Of a DNA stretch of 53,827 bases, positions 26,302 to 33,607 are shown one piece after another. This DNA is from Alkalibacterium olivapovliticus. GTDB taxonomy: Bacteria > Bacillota > Bacilli > Lactobacillales > Carnobacteriaceae_A. Under the pieces are notes generated by a model that was given only the letters and a program-made list of their open reading frames with translations, searched no databases and was not told the DNA's origin. The stretch is from NCBI RefSeq assembly GCF_003003275.1, contig NZ_PVTO01000018.1:1-53827 (forward strand). Direction: 5' to 3'. How positions within the stretch are numbered: position 1 is the first letter of the stretch; the number at the start of each line of letters is the position of its first letter. The translations under genes were made by a program, and so were the position numbers.

Positions 26302-26704
26302 GAATCCTACATATTGCGGAGCATATGTACCGCTCGTCATCAGCTTTTCGCTCAGTACTACATATAGGCTGGTCATTTGTAGGACTCGCTCCAAAATTGA
26401 CTGGTGAGTCCCCCTTATCTTGCATTATTTGTAGTAGTCAACTTGAGCCTCTTAGTCGAGTGCTACTTATAGCCCCTTTTTATGTTGGGCTCACTGACTG
26501 AGATCTCTTGAGTCATCCCTATCTTTTTTTATTTGTCGCTCTCAACACCTACTGGCTAATCGAGTCCTACCAATAACTGTTCTATTTGTATCTCTCGACA
26601 GGTAATTTCCACTCGAGTCCACCTTATTTCCGTCTATATGTAGAACTGAAGATCAGAATTCGAGTGAGTCCTACATATTACCGCCCATTTCATCATCAAA
26701 AATT
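26302..26704. repeat. Array of eight degenerate 52-bp dyad repeats
   Basis: Eight units begin at 26302, 26353, 26406, 26458, 26510, 26562, 26615 and 26666 (steps 51-53, mean 52). Each has a left half close to GAGTCCTACATAT and, 21-22 bases after its start, a right half close to ATTTGTAGNACTC, so each unit is an imperfect inverted repeat with an 8-9 base centre. A ninth, weaker unit may precede it at 26250. The spacing is better kept than the sequence. The stretch is non-coding on both strands and lies between the RNA candidate and the DUF554 promoter. Function unknown. It is not a CRISPR: the repeats diverge and the between-unit segments are only ~15 bp. Confidence 0.75.
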
Positions 26705-26707
26705 TAT

Positions 26708-26736
26708 TTGTAAGTCCATTATCTGCTCTATATAAT
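26708..26736 (+). promoter_or_regulatory. Promoter of the DUF554 gene
   Basis: -35 TTGTAA (26708-26713), a 17-bp spacer and a perfect -10 TATAAT (26731-26736), directly abutting the dyad array; the -35 uses the TTTGTA-like sequence of what looks like the last half-unit. Confidence 0.8.
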
Positions 26737-26775
26737 GGGATAGAGCTAACTATTTGTGCAAAGGAGTCTTTATCT

Positions 26776-27459
26776 ATGTTTCTTGGAGTTATTATAAATG
26801 CGCTGGCCATTTTCATTGGCGGGACGATTGGATTATTCGTCAATAAAGGCATTCCTTTAAAAATTGAAAAAGCATTAATGAAAGCACTGGCCCTCAGTGC
26901 GATTTATATCGGGATCACCGGTATGATGACCGGTGAAAATACGATATATATCATTTTATCCCTGGTCATCGGTGCCGCGATAGGCGAAATCATCGATCTC
27001 GACAAACGGATTCATCAAATGGGCACCTCACTGGAGCATCGGTTTCCAGCAAAAAACGGTTCGGCCCCTATTTCTAAAGGATTTGTCATGGGTAGTCTGA
27101 TTATGGCCGTTGGAGCCATGTCTATTGTGGGGCCACTTGAAAGCGGTCTGACCGGGAACCACACGATTTTACTGACAAAAGCTCTAATGGACGGCATTAC
27201 CAGCATCATACTGGCATCTAGTTTAGGTGTAGGTGTCATTTTCTCTGGAGTATTGGTCTTTCTTTATCAAGGAGCCATTACACTTTTTGCAAGTGGACTG
27301 GATGTCATTCTGACCGATGTTATGATTAATGATATCAATGCAGTCGGGTCTATTCTGATCTTGGCTTTGGGCTTAAATATTTTGGAAGTCGCCAAATTAA
27401 AAGTAATGAATTTTGTGCCTGCCATCGCCATCCCTCTACTTTTTTTCCTGTTTTACTAA
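26776..27459 (+). CDS. DUF554 family membrane protein
   Basis: Integral membrane protein of 227 aa with about seven hydrophobic segments, DUF554 (YdfK-like) family. The N-terminal FLGVIINALAIFIGGTIGL and the central GDXD-like IGEIIDLDKRI are typical, as is the internal duplication of a glycine-rich helix pair. Function not established; some members are annotated as putative transporters. AAAGGAG lies eight bases before ATG. It is transcribed alone from the promoter at the edge of the dyad array. Confidence 0.88.
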   Translation: MFLGVIINALAIFIGGTIGLFVNKGIPLKIEKALMKALALSAIYIGITGMMTGENTIYIILSLVIGAAIGEIIDLDKRIHQMGTSLEHRFPAKNGSAPISKGFVMGSLIMAVGAMSIVGPLESGLTGNHTILLTKALMDGITSIILASSLGVGVIFSGVLVFLYQGAITLFASGLDVILTDVMINDINAVGSILILALGLNILEVAKLKVMNFVPAIAIPLLFFLFY

Positions 27460-27464
27460 AAAAC

Positions 27465-27529
27465 CTGTTAGTAAGAGTTGCCAGATCTTCCTTTATGAAA
27501 GGAATAACGGTCTCAAACTAACAGATTTT
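27465..27529. terminator. Bidirectional terminator, DUF554 / phnD2
   Basis: CTGTTAGT (27465-27472) pairs with ACTAACAG (27517-27524), with an inner TTCCTTT/AAAGGAA hairpin; T5 on the plus side and T6 on the minus side. Confidence 0.75.
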
Positions 27530-27532
27530 TCT

Positions 27533-28438
27533 TTATTCTTCTATTAACTCTTCAAATTGACTGTAGACATCCCGAACCACATCGTAGTCCGACGACTGAG
27601 CGGGTGCGAACCCTTCCCAATTATAAACGTCCTTCAGTACTTCCAGCATTTCCGGATCATCATTCATGTTAAGGAAAGCCTCTGCGATTCTCTCTTTCAA
27701 TTCTTCCGGCAACTCACTTCTAACAGATAATGTGGCGTTTGGAATTTCTTCAGTGGTCCCGATCACTCTGATTTGTTCATAAATGTCAGGAATCTCGTCT
27801 TCCAAACGGACACGGGCATCTTCAAAGGTGGTTGCAAAATCTGCTTGTCCGTCGAGTACTGAAAGAAGGGCACTGTCGTGCGCTCCCACATCGATCATTG
27901 TAAACTGACTGTCCAAATCTTCTATACCCAGATCCATCAACTGCTGAGCAGGGAACAGATAGCCTGATGTAGAAGTGTAATCGGTAAAGGCCCAGACCAG
28001 TCCTTCCGCTTCTACCAGATCATCAATCGAATCAAATTCGGAATCCGCAGCAACATTGTACTGGGCAACGTAAGACTCCGACCCGTCACGGATCGCTTTT
28101 AACAAGACCTCCACATTCGCACGTTCTTCTGCCTGGACATAAGCAAATGGCGGTAAGAATGCAACGTCTGCATTCTGATTACGCATCGCTTCGATCAATC
28201 CAGTATAGTCTGTCATGACCTGTCCTGTCACTTCAATATCCAGCTGCTCAGACAGATATTCTTCAAGTGGTCTTGCAGAAGCAGCCATGTTTTCTACATC
28301 AGCAGATGGAAAATACCCTAAAACCAGTTCATCGATTTCCTCATCGCCATTTTCCTCAGTTCCTGTGTCAGTTGTTCCACATGCTCCTAAAAGTAGAACC
28401 GCACTTAAACCCATTATCAATCCTTTTATTTGTCTCAT
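27533..28438 (-). CDS. phnD: PhnD-type substrate-binding lipoprotein, orphan
   Basis: Secreted lipoprotein of 301 aa with lipobox LGAC near residue 18, PhnD family. LVLGYFPSADVENMAASARPLEEYL opens the mature domain; TDYTSTSGYLFPAQQL carries the canonical S-T-S-G-Y anion-binding helix start. The family region before it is LVEAEGLVWAF. It stands alone with its own promoter. The nearest transporter lacking a binding protein is the phnC-phnE-phnE unit 1.6 kb to the left, so I infer that they work together. It is clearly different from the 359-aa PhnD of system 1. Confidence 0.88.
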   Translation of the reverse strand: MRQIKGLIMGLSAVLLLGACGTTDTGTEENGDEEIDELVLGYFPSADVENMAASARPLEEYLSEQLDIEVTGQVMTDYTGLIEAMRNQNADVAFLPPFAYVQAEERANVEVLLKAIRDGSESYVAQYNVAADSEFDSIDDLVEAEGLVWAFTDYTSTSGYLFPAQQLMDLGIEDLDSQFTMIDVGAHDSALLSVLDGQADFATTFEDARVRLEDEIPDIYEQIRVIGTTEEIPNATLSVRSELPEELKERIAEAFLNMNDDPEMLEVLKDVYNWEGFAPAQSSDYDVVRDVYSQFEELIEE

Positions 28439-28484
28439 CAGCCAAGTCCTCTCATCTCATTTGTCTATGCAATAGCTCTTAGTT

Positions 28485-28513
28485 ATTTTGCACTAGATTG
28501 TATATCGCGTCAA
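28485..28513 (-). promoter_or_regulatory. Promoter of the orphan phnD
   Basis: Minus-strand -35 TTGACG (28508-28513), a 17-bp spacer and -10 CAAAAT (28485-28490), about 50 bp before the start codon. Confidence 0.6.
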
Positions 28514-28645
28514 TAGTTATGACTAAATTTGAGCCAAATAAGTGTGTTTGACTGTTCGAAAAGAGTCTGATGACTGAGGTAGAAACAGCGGTTATTGAAC
28601 CCCAAAACTAAATCCGAAGAGGTTTAAATTAATGCTTCAGCCAAT

Positions 28646-28694
28646 AAAAAAATCTATGAGTCAAGAGTTGTTACCTCCTGCCCCATAGATTTTT
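28646..28694 (-). terminator. Terminator of the Zur operon
   Basis: AAAAATCTATG (28648-28658) pairs with CATAGATTTTT (28684-28694); seven T on the minus strand, 15 bp after rpmG. Confidence 0.88.
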
Positions 28695-28708
28695 AACTGA
28701 CTAATTGT

Positions 28709-28858
28709 CTACTTCGTTTCTCTAAAAAGCGCTTTACGTCTCAGTTTCTGAGAATATTTTTTCAGTTCCAGACGATCCGGATTGTTCCGGGTATTCTTGC
28801 TGGTGATGTATAACCGTTCTCCCGTTTCGACACATTCGAGTGTGATATTTTTTCTCAT
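28709..28858 (-). CDS. rpmG: Ribosomal protein L33, zinc-free paralogue
   Basis: 49-aa protein of the 50S subunit ([20 protein letters not shown]...). Zinc-binding L33 has two Cys pairs; this copy has only Cys9 and [12 protein letters not shown] where the second pair region would be, so it is the C-minus form that replaces the zinc form under zinc starvation. Its ATG at 28858 lies one base after the stop of the 40-aa gene, whose end holds the GAGAGGG ribosome-binding site, so it is translationally coupled. Last gene of the Zur operon. Confidence 0.93.
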   Translation of the reverse strand: MRKNITLECVETGERLYITSKNTRNNPDRLELKKYSQKLRRKALFRETK

Positions 28859-28859
28859 G

Positions 28860-28982
28860 CTATTTTATCCCTCTCTTTACTCGCTTAACTTGTTTGATGA
28901 TCTTAAGCCCTCTTCGTGCTGTTTTTTTATTCGGACTTTTCATCATACGATAGGCTGTTGATACATCTGTTTTTTCAGCCAT
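28860..28982 (-). CDS. 40-aa basic protein in the zinc operon
   Basis: Small, strongly basic protein ([20 protein letters not shown]..., ending VKRVKRGIK) with GGAGTGACTTACT before ATG 28982, between the COG0523 GTPase and rpmG genes. Short basic proteins at this place in Lactobacillales are often labelled putative metal homeostasis protein. I recall that name from memory and give it with caution. It has no Cys and no His, so it does not itself look like a zinc binder. RNA or ribosome binding is possible (inference). Confidence 0.72.
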   Translation of the reverse strand: MAEKTDVSTAYRMMKSPNKKTARRGLKIIKQVKRVKRGIK

Positions 28983-29024
28983 AGTAAGTCACTCCTTTAG
29001 ACTAAAATTCGTTTAACTACCTCG

Positions 29025-30104
29025 TTATCTAATATTCAGTTCTTCCCTTACCTCTTTAGTTAACACACAATTCTTAAACGACTGTTTCATTTCTTCAACC
29101 GGCAAATTTTTCCCGATAAATACCAGTACAGATTCTCGTTGTCTCTCACCCCAAGGTTCGCCTCGTTCAGCTTTAAAGGTCATATTCACACCTTGATAGA
29201 TAATCTGGTTTGAATCTCCATACAACTGAAGAACACCCTTATATCTTAATAAATCCATACCGAATGTCATGATCAGCTCATTCATCCACATATCAATCAT
29301 CGTCGGGTGAATAGGATCTGTAGTGGTCAAAGACAGTGTCACAATCCCTTCAGAATGTGTATGATCATGGTCATGATGGTGATGGTGATCGTGCCCGTGT
29401 TCACCGTGATCAGGATGCTCGTGGTGGTGGTGATGATCTTCTTCCTCTTCTTCTAGTTCAACATCAGTTGGTCTCGCCACTTTTTGTTCATCAAAGAGTT
29501 TCAGGCCTAATACATCCGTTACTTCGATTTCTGCCAGGTCAAGCCTTCCGATAGCCGCAAATGGATCTAGATGAGCTAATTTATCTTCCAGTAAACGAAG
29601 CATCTGACCATCTGCATCCTCTACTTTAGTTAAAAGCAGTTTATCCGCAAATGCAATTTGGTCGATTGATTCTTCGTAATGAGCTAGTTGGTATAAAGCG
29701 TTGGTAACATCTACCAGAGTGATCACTGAATCGATCTCGTAATGGTCCTGCAAAAATGGTGTGCGCATAAATGTCTGAGCAATCGGTCCCGGCTCAGCCA
29801 GACCGGTTGTTTCAATGACGATGCGATCGATTGGTACATTCTGCTCTTCGCGTATAGTAAAGATAGTCTGCAGCATATCAGATAAGTCGGTCCGCAATGT
29901 ACAGCAGAGGCAACCATTGTTCATCTGATACACTTCTTCTTTAACATTCACTACAAGATTATAATCCACTCCAACGTCTCCGTATTCATTCACAATAACG
30001 GCAATTTTCTCCTCGTGGGGCTGGTGCAGCAAAGCGTTTATCAAGGTTGTTTTACCAGCTCCCAAAAATCCAGTAATAATCGTAACAGGTATTTTCTTAT
30101 CCAT
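29025..30104 (-). CDS. zagA: COG0523 zinc GTPase (ZagA/YciC-like)
   Basis: Cytoplasmic G3E GTPase of 359 aa that hands zinc to client proteins during zinc limitation, as B. subtilis ZagA (formerly YciC) does. P-loop GFLGAGKTT (12-20), the metal-binding CXCC motif GCLCC (Cys66, 68, 69) and the LTKVED G4-like motif are visible. A long acidic/His-rich stretch near 215-250 (many HHHH and HDH runs) is a typical zinc store of the subgroup. A C-terminal CobW_C domain ends the protein. The frame runs up to 30311, but the real start is ATG 30104, which has AAGGAG nine bases before it and does not overlap rpsN. Second-to-last block of the Zur operon. Confidence 0.92.
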   Translation of the reverse strand: MDKKIPVTIITGFLGAGKTTLINALLHQPHEEKIAVIVNEYGDVGVDYNLVVNVKEEVYQMNNGCLCCTLRTDLSDMLQTIFTIREEQNVPIDRIVIETTGLAEPGPIAQTFMRTPFLQDHYEIDSVITLVDVTNALYQLAHYEESIDQIAFADKLLLTKVEDADGQMLRLLEDKLAHLDPFAAIGRLDLAEIEVTDVLGLKLFDEQKVARPTDVELEEEEEDHHHHHEHPDHGEHGHDHHHHHDHDHTHSEGIVTLSLTTTDPIHPTMIDMWMNELIMTFGMDLLRYKGVLQLYGDSNQIIYQGVNMTFKAERGEPWGERQRESVLVFIGKNLPVEEMKQSFKNCVLTKEVREELNIR

Positions 30105-30147
30105 GATAAGGACTCCTTCATATTGACCTTCTTTTGACCCATCAGAA

Positions 30148-30417
30148 CTACCAGCTTGCTTTTTTGACCCCGGGGATTTTTCCTTCATGTGCCAGTTTTC
30201 GGAAGTTGATTCGCGACATGCCAAATTGTCGCATATAACCTCTTGGTCTGCCATCGATTCTGTCTCTATTTTGCAGACGGGTTGGGGATGCATCTCTAGG
30301 TAGTTTTGCAAGCCCCTCGTAGTCGCCTTTTTCCTTCAATTCTTTGCGAATGGCCGCATATTTTTCTACGGTTTTTTGTTGTTTTTTCAATTTTGCTATT
30401 TTACTTTTCTTAGCCAT
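30148..30417 (-). CDS. rpsN: Ribosomal protein S14, zinc-free paralogue
   Basis: 89-aa protein of the 30S subunit, the longer C-minus form. It lacks the two CXXC pairs of the 61-aa zinc form and has the conserved [31 protein letters not shown] core. In B. subtilis the equivalent (RpsN2/YhzA) is Zur-repressed and takes over under zinc starvation. AAAAAGGAGAAGG precedes the ATG. It lies 55 bp after the ZinT-type lipoprotein gene and 43 bp before zagA in the same operon. Confidence 0.95.
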   Translation of the reverse strand: MAKKSKIAKLKKQQKTVEKYAAIRKELKEKGDYEGLAKLPRDASPTRLQNRDRIDGRPRGYMRQFGMSRINFRKLAHEGKIPGVKKASW

Positions 30418-30472
30418 AATTTCCTTCTCCTTTTTTTAGAGTGATCCGGACAATTGTGTGACTTTCTTTACT

Positions 30473-31459
30473 TTAGTGTGCCAGCATATCTCTGACTAAG
30501 TCTTCTTCAGTGTAGTCAGATGGGTAATACGTTGGCCAGTTTGTAACTTCATCAAGCAATTCATCTCTGTCATCGCCCCAGTAAAGGTGGAAGTGATCTG
30601 ATTCTTGAGGAGCAATAATATGGTCACTGAACTGAATAAATGCCGGCATGTCTTCATTGTCGTCTGTTCGTGCGTAGACAAATCGTACGCCACGGTTTCC
30701 ACGAGCATAATCAAGAATTTCATATCCATCATAGTCGTATTCAGCTGTATGTTCATTGCCGTCTTCATCATAGAAAGTAAACGAGTCCTCGTCTATAACC
30801 ATGCGCTCCACATCTGTCTCATAACCAATAGCGTAATAATCCTTATATTCGTCGAAGTCCATGCTGTCACTGTCCGCTGCTTTTGCTTCAAATACTTCGT
30901 CTAAGGCCCCAGATTCAAGGTAAGGGTGAACAGATTGCCAGTCACCAGCCCAGTCAGTCAACTCTCTGTCTCCTATTTCATCATTATAGAAAAAGCCGCT
31001 GTATATGCGTCTAGTCAGCTCATCGCTGCCATGATGATCATCTATAGAAACAACTGCTGGATCAGATTCTGCTATAATTTCATGGTCCTCGTCAACTAAA
31101 GCTGCTTTAATATGTAGCCCGTCCATTGTTGCTTCTCTTGAAAAACGATCAGTGGTCTGCTACTGCAGGACTTCCCATTCATCTTCATCACTTTCACGTG
31201 TGTACCAGTGCCAGTTCTCTTCAGTTGTGTCGCCTTCCGCGCTGGCAACCAATTCAACTTCATCTCCAGTGTGATAATGCTCTGCAAGTCCCATTAAGTC
31301 TATTGAAACATCTGCTGAACTTGTATCGCTGTCCACTTCTTCGCTAGTTGTATCTTCGTCTGTTTGAGACGATGTATCCGCTGACGAAGTCCCTTCACAA
31401 GCCGCCAATAAAAGTGCCGCACTTAAAAAAATTGATACATTAATAAATTTCTTTCTCAT
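30473..31459 (-). pseudogene. ZinT-domain lipoprotein gene with in-frame amber codon
   Basis: One 328-codon frame runs from ATG 31459 to 30473 but is broken by a single TAG at 31160-31162 (codon 100, between CAG and CAG). Upstream lies a lipoprotein signal (LLAAC), an acidic Ser/Thr linker and the start of an extracellular domain (HYHTGDEVELVASAEGD, NWHWYTRE). Downstream, in the same frame, it continues QTTDRFSREATMDGLHIKAALVDEDH and then a ZinT domain of about 190 aa (IYSGFFYNDEIGDRELTDW, the late HFHLYWGD with metal-binding His). ZinT domains bind zinc outside the cell and help ABC zinc uptake. The gene heads the Zur operon. A nonsense mutation, a sequencing error or amber readthrough would all give this picture. 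An internal ATG at 31126 has no clear ribosome-binding site. Confidence 0.8.
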
Positions 31460-31477
31460 ATTTCATCCGTCTTTTCT

Positions 31478-31530
31478 AAATCGTAATCATTACGTTTTAT
31501 AACATTACAGGTTAATTTAAAATCTGTCAA
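31478..31530 (-). promoter_or_regulatory. Promoter and Zur box A (lipoprotein-rpsN-zagA-rpmG operon)
   Basis: Minus-strand -35 TTGACA (31525-31530), 17-bp spacer, -10 TAATGT (31502-31507). The Zur box TCGTAATCATTACG (31481-31494) with AAA/TTT flanks covers the transcription start. It matches the Bacillus Zur consensus TCGTAATNATTACGA almost perfectly. Confidence 0.92.
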
Positions 31531-31556
31531 GCCTTTTAAATAAAATATAGTTTTTC

Positions 31557-31588
31557 TCAAAAAAAAAGAAGAGAATAATTATTCTCTC
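31557..31588 (-). terminator. Terminator of rpmF
   Basis: AGAGAATAATTATTCTCT (31570-31587) is a perfect palindrome followed by a long T-run on the minus strand. Confidence 0.8.
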
Positions 31589-31596
31589 CTCCCACT

Positions 31597-31770
31597 TCAT
31601 TTCTCAAGTACTTTCTTTCCATTGTAGTAGCCTTCTTTTGATATACGATGGCTCATTCTATACTCACCTGTACTTGAATCTAATGATAATCCTCCAGGAA
31701 CATTAACGCCCTTATGAGTGCGTCTCTTTCTTTGTTTTGACTTTGATGTTTTCCTTTTAGGTACTGCCAT
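31597..31770 (-). CDS. rpmF: Ribosomal protein L32, zinc-free paralogue
   Basis: 57-aa protein of the 50S subunit (MAVPKRKTSKSKQRKRRTHK...). The zinc form carries Cys pairs in its C-terminal half; here there is no Cys at all (LSLDSSTGEYRMSHRISKEGYYNGKKVLEK), so this is a C-minus paralogue. ATG 31770 is used because AAGGAGG lies seven bases before it; ATG 31776 would be too close. It has its own promoter with a Zur box and its own terminator. Confidence 0.93.
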   Translation of the reverse strand: MAVPKRKTSKSKQRKRRTHKGVNVPGGLSLDSSTGEYRMSHRISKEGYYNGKKVLEK

Positions 31771-31793
31771 TGCCATTCCTCCTTATAGTTTAC

Positions 31794-31846
31794 AAATCGT
31801 AATTGTTACGTTTTAGAAGTTTACTACACATCCTCTATCATTTCAA
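31794..31846 (-). promoter_or_regulatory. Promoter and Zur box B (rpmF)
   Basis: Minus-strand -35 TTGAAA (31841-31846), 17-bp spacer, -10 TAAACT (31818-31823), Zur box TCGTAATTGTTACG (31797-31810) across the start of transcription. Confidence 0.88.
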
Positions 31847-31873
31847 GTCCCTCTCATATAAATTAACTGTCGC

Positions 31874-31917
31874 TTGCTATTAGAGAGATTAGGCACTATA
31901 ATCGTAATCATTACGTT
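31874..31917 (+). promoter_or_regulatory. Promoter and Zur box C (small gene)
   Basis: -35 TTGCTA (31874-31879), 17-bp spacer, perfect -10 TATAAT (31897-31902). The Zur box TCGTAATCATTACG (31902-31915) abuts the -10. The divergent rpmF promoter lies just to the left. Confidence 0.92.
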
Positions 31918-31941
31918 TTACTACTAAAAGGAGGGTCTAGC

Positions 31942-32168
31942 ATGGATCTATCAGAAGCAAGACGAAAAAAATGCGTGGAATGAGCAATGAAGAATTTTTG
32001 AATACTTATCAAGAAACGTTTCTGAACAGTAAATATCTAGTCGTTGTCAGCTTCGATCAACATAATTTAGTAAAAACATATCAAAGCTCAGATTCACAAT
32101 TGACTGCTCTTGGTATGCTGGAAGTAGCCAAACAGCAGATACTCGACAGCATGGAAGACTATGAATGA
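31942..32168 (+). CDS. Zur-controlled small protein needing a -1 frameshift
   Basis: AAAAGGAGGGTCTAGC directly precedes ATG 31942, which opens MDLSEARRKK and then, in frame 0, stops after 13 codons. At codons 8-10 lies A AAA AAA (31965-31971) in the phase required for tandem -1 slippage. A -1 shift joins the first ten codons to a 65-codon frame (from 31971: MRGMSNEEFLNTYQETFLNSKY..., ending ILDSMEDYE), for 75 aa. The long frame alone starts at ATG 31971 without a ribosome-binding site. The product has no signal peptide, no Cys, one His and a mixed alpha/beta look; I recognise no family. Alternatives are a lost A in a homopolymer (error or real) or transcriptional slippage. It is monocistronic with a terminator. 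Confidence 0.65.
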
Positions 32169-32194
32169 GGGCACTCTTTGACTTACAACCTGAC

Positions 32195-32244
32195 AAAAAG
32201 TAACGATCAGCCCCCTGACTAAGGTGACTGACCGTTACTTTTTT
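32195..32244. terminator. Bidirectional terminator, small Zur gene / mvaS
   Basis: AAAAAGTAACGATCAG (32195-32210) pairs with CTGACCGTTACTTTTT (32228-32243, one mismatch); serves both convergent genes. Confidence 0.88.
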
Positions 32245-33413
32245 TATTTAATTGTATACTTTCTGATATCCCCTTTAACAGCTTCAAGGTAAGCTTTTCC
32301 TATATTGACCTGTTCATTGTCGATTTCAATATCGGTTCCATCTTTCGGTAACGCTCTCCCTAAAATAGACTCATATTCCTCGATCGATAACTCACGTCGG
32401 TCATCCAGTACAGATTCGTGTGATTCTTTATGCAGGTGTTTTTTGTAATCAGATTTTAAGACACCGCTGAAAAATTCTCCTACTGCGCCAGATCCATAAC
32501 TGTACAGACCCAGTCGCGCCCCCTCTTTCAGTTCAGGTCCCTGTTCAAGCAGAGACAGTAAACTCAAGTAAAGAGAACCGGTATAGATATTTCCAACTTG
32601 TTTATTGTAATAAATGCTGTCGTGATAAGAATTCATCAGTCGCTTCGTTTCACTTTCGTCCGCGCCTTCCGTCATAGCCTGGATAGCTTTTTTGCCCATC
32701 TTAGTATACGGCAAGTGGAAACACATCGCCTCAAAATCACTTAGCTCACGGTCTGTCTGCTCTTTATACGTGCCCCAGACATCTTTTAATAACCCCAGAT
32801 ACGCTTCATTTGAGAATTTTCCATCAACAATAGGAAAATCAGAGTACAGTGGTCTCCAGAAATCTGAAATATCTTTTGTCATCGATGCACTGTCATTATC
32901 CAATGATAAAATACGTGGATTTGAAGAAATGACCATTGCAACAGCACCTGCGCCTTGTGTGGGTTCGCCACCTGAATTCAGTCCGTATTTCGCAATATCG
33001 GCCCCTAAAACCAGGACTTTCTTATCCGGATTCAACGCAATGTGTCCCATAGCCAGTTTAATACCTGCAGTGGCACCGTAACAGGCATGTTTGAGCTCAA
33101 CACAACGGGCATTTTTTTGAATACCTGTTAAATTATGCACCCATACCGCACCTGATTTAGAATGATCGACTCCCGATTCTGATCCGAACAATACAAAATC
33201 AATTTTTTCTTTGTCTTCATCATCCAAAATAGACAATGCTGCGTTGACAGCAAGACTAACCGAATCATGATGTAAAGGAGCGACGGCCATCTTTTCCTGG
33301 CCAATACCAATTGTATATTTAGCCGGATCGACTCCTCTGACCTCAGCTAACTTTTCCATATCTACGTAAACATTAGGGGTATAAAACCCAATCTTATCAA
33401 TTCCAATATCCAA
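32244..33413 (-). CDS. mvaS: Hydroxymethylglutaryl-CoA synthase
   Basis: Cytoplasmic enzyme of 389 aa condensing acetyl-CoA with acetoacetyl-CoA to HMG-CoA, first committed step of the mevalonate route to isoprenoids used by Gram-positive cocci and lactobacilli. The catalytic triad falls at the same numbers as in S. aureus and E. faecalis MvaS: Glu79 (GSESG), Cys111 (HACYGATAG) and His233 (CFHLPYTKMG). The start is TTG 33413 behind AGGAGG, seven bases away. It is monocistronic; mvaE is not in the window. Confidence 0.96.
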   Translation of the reverse strand: MDIGIDKIGFYTPNVYVDMEKLAEVRGVDPAKYTIGIGQEKMAVAPLHHDSVSLAVNAALSILDDEDKEKIDFVLFGSESGVDHSKSGAVWVHNLTGIQKNARCVELKHACYGATAGIKLAMGHIALNPDKKVLVLGADIAKYGLNSGGEPTQGAGAVAMVISSNPRILSLDNDSASMTKDISDFWRPLYSDFPIVDGKFSNEAYLGLLKDVWGTYKEQTDRELSDFEAMCFHLPYTKMGKKAIQAMTEGADESETKRLMNSYHDSIYYNKQVGNIYTGSLYLSLLSLLEQGPELKEGARLGLYSYGSGAVGEFFSGVLKSDYKKHLHKESHESVLDDRRELSIEEYESILGRALPKDGTDIEIDNEQVNIGKAYLEAVKGDIRKYTIK

Positions 33414-33607
33414 TCGATTGTCCTCCTAGTCTAATTTCACAATCTTAACTCTTTTACAGTATATACGAGCTTGTTTAAAATTTATTTAAGAAACACGAAT
33501 ACTTATCATAACAAGCCAATATCTCTAATCTATTGCTTTTTATCTGGTTGTCATTCGACACGACTTGTTCAATTTCAGCTGACAATAGGGGTGATTCAAT
33601 TCAATTT

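Noticed and set aside
26195-26407. ORFs of 64-70 codons on both strands inside the repeat region
   Set aside because: They run across the terminator and the dyad array, lack ribosome-binding sites and have no recognisable composition.
26302-26704. CRISPR array
   Set aside because: The repeats differ from unit to unit, the segments between dyads are only about 15 bp, and no cas gene is near.
30105-30311. Longer start for the COG0523 GTPase
   Set aside because: The extension overlaps rpsN and precedes the real ribosome-binding site; the extra residues are not family-like.
30473-31126. Independent ZinT gene starting at ATG 31126
   Set aside because: It would lack a signal peptide and ribosome-binding site, and the coding pattern continues upstream through the amber codon in the same frame.
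31971-32168. Independent 65-aa gene starting at ATG 31971
   Set aside because: There is no Shine-Dalgarno before this ATG, while the ATG at 31942 has a perfect one; the frameshift reading explains both.
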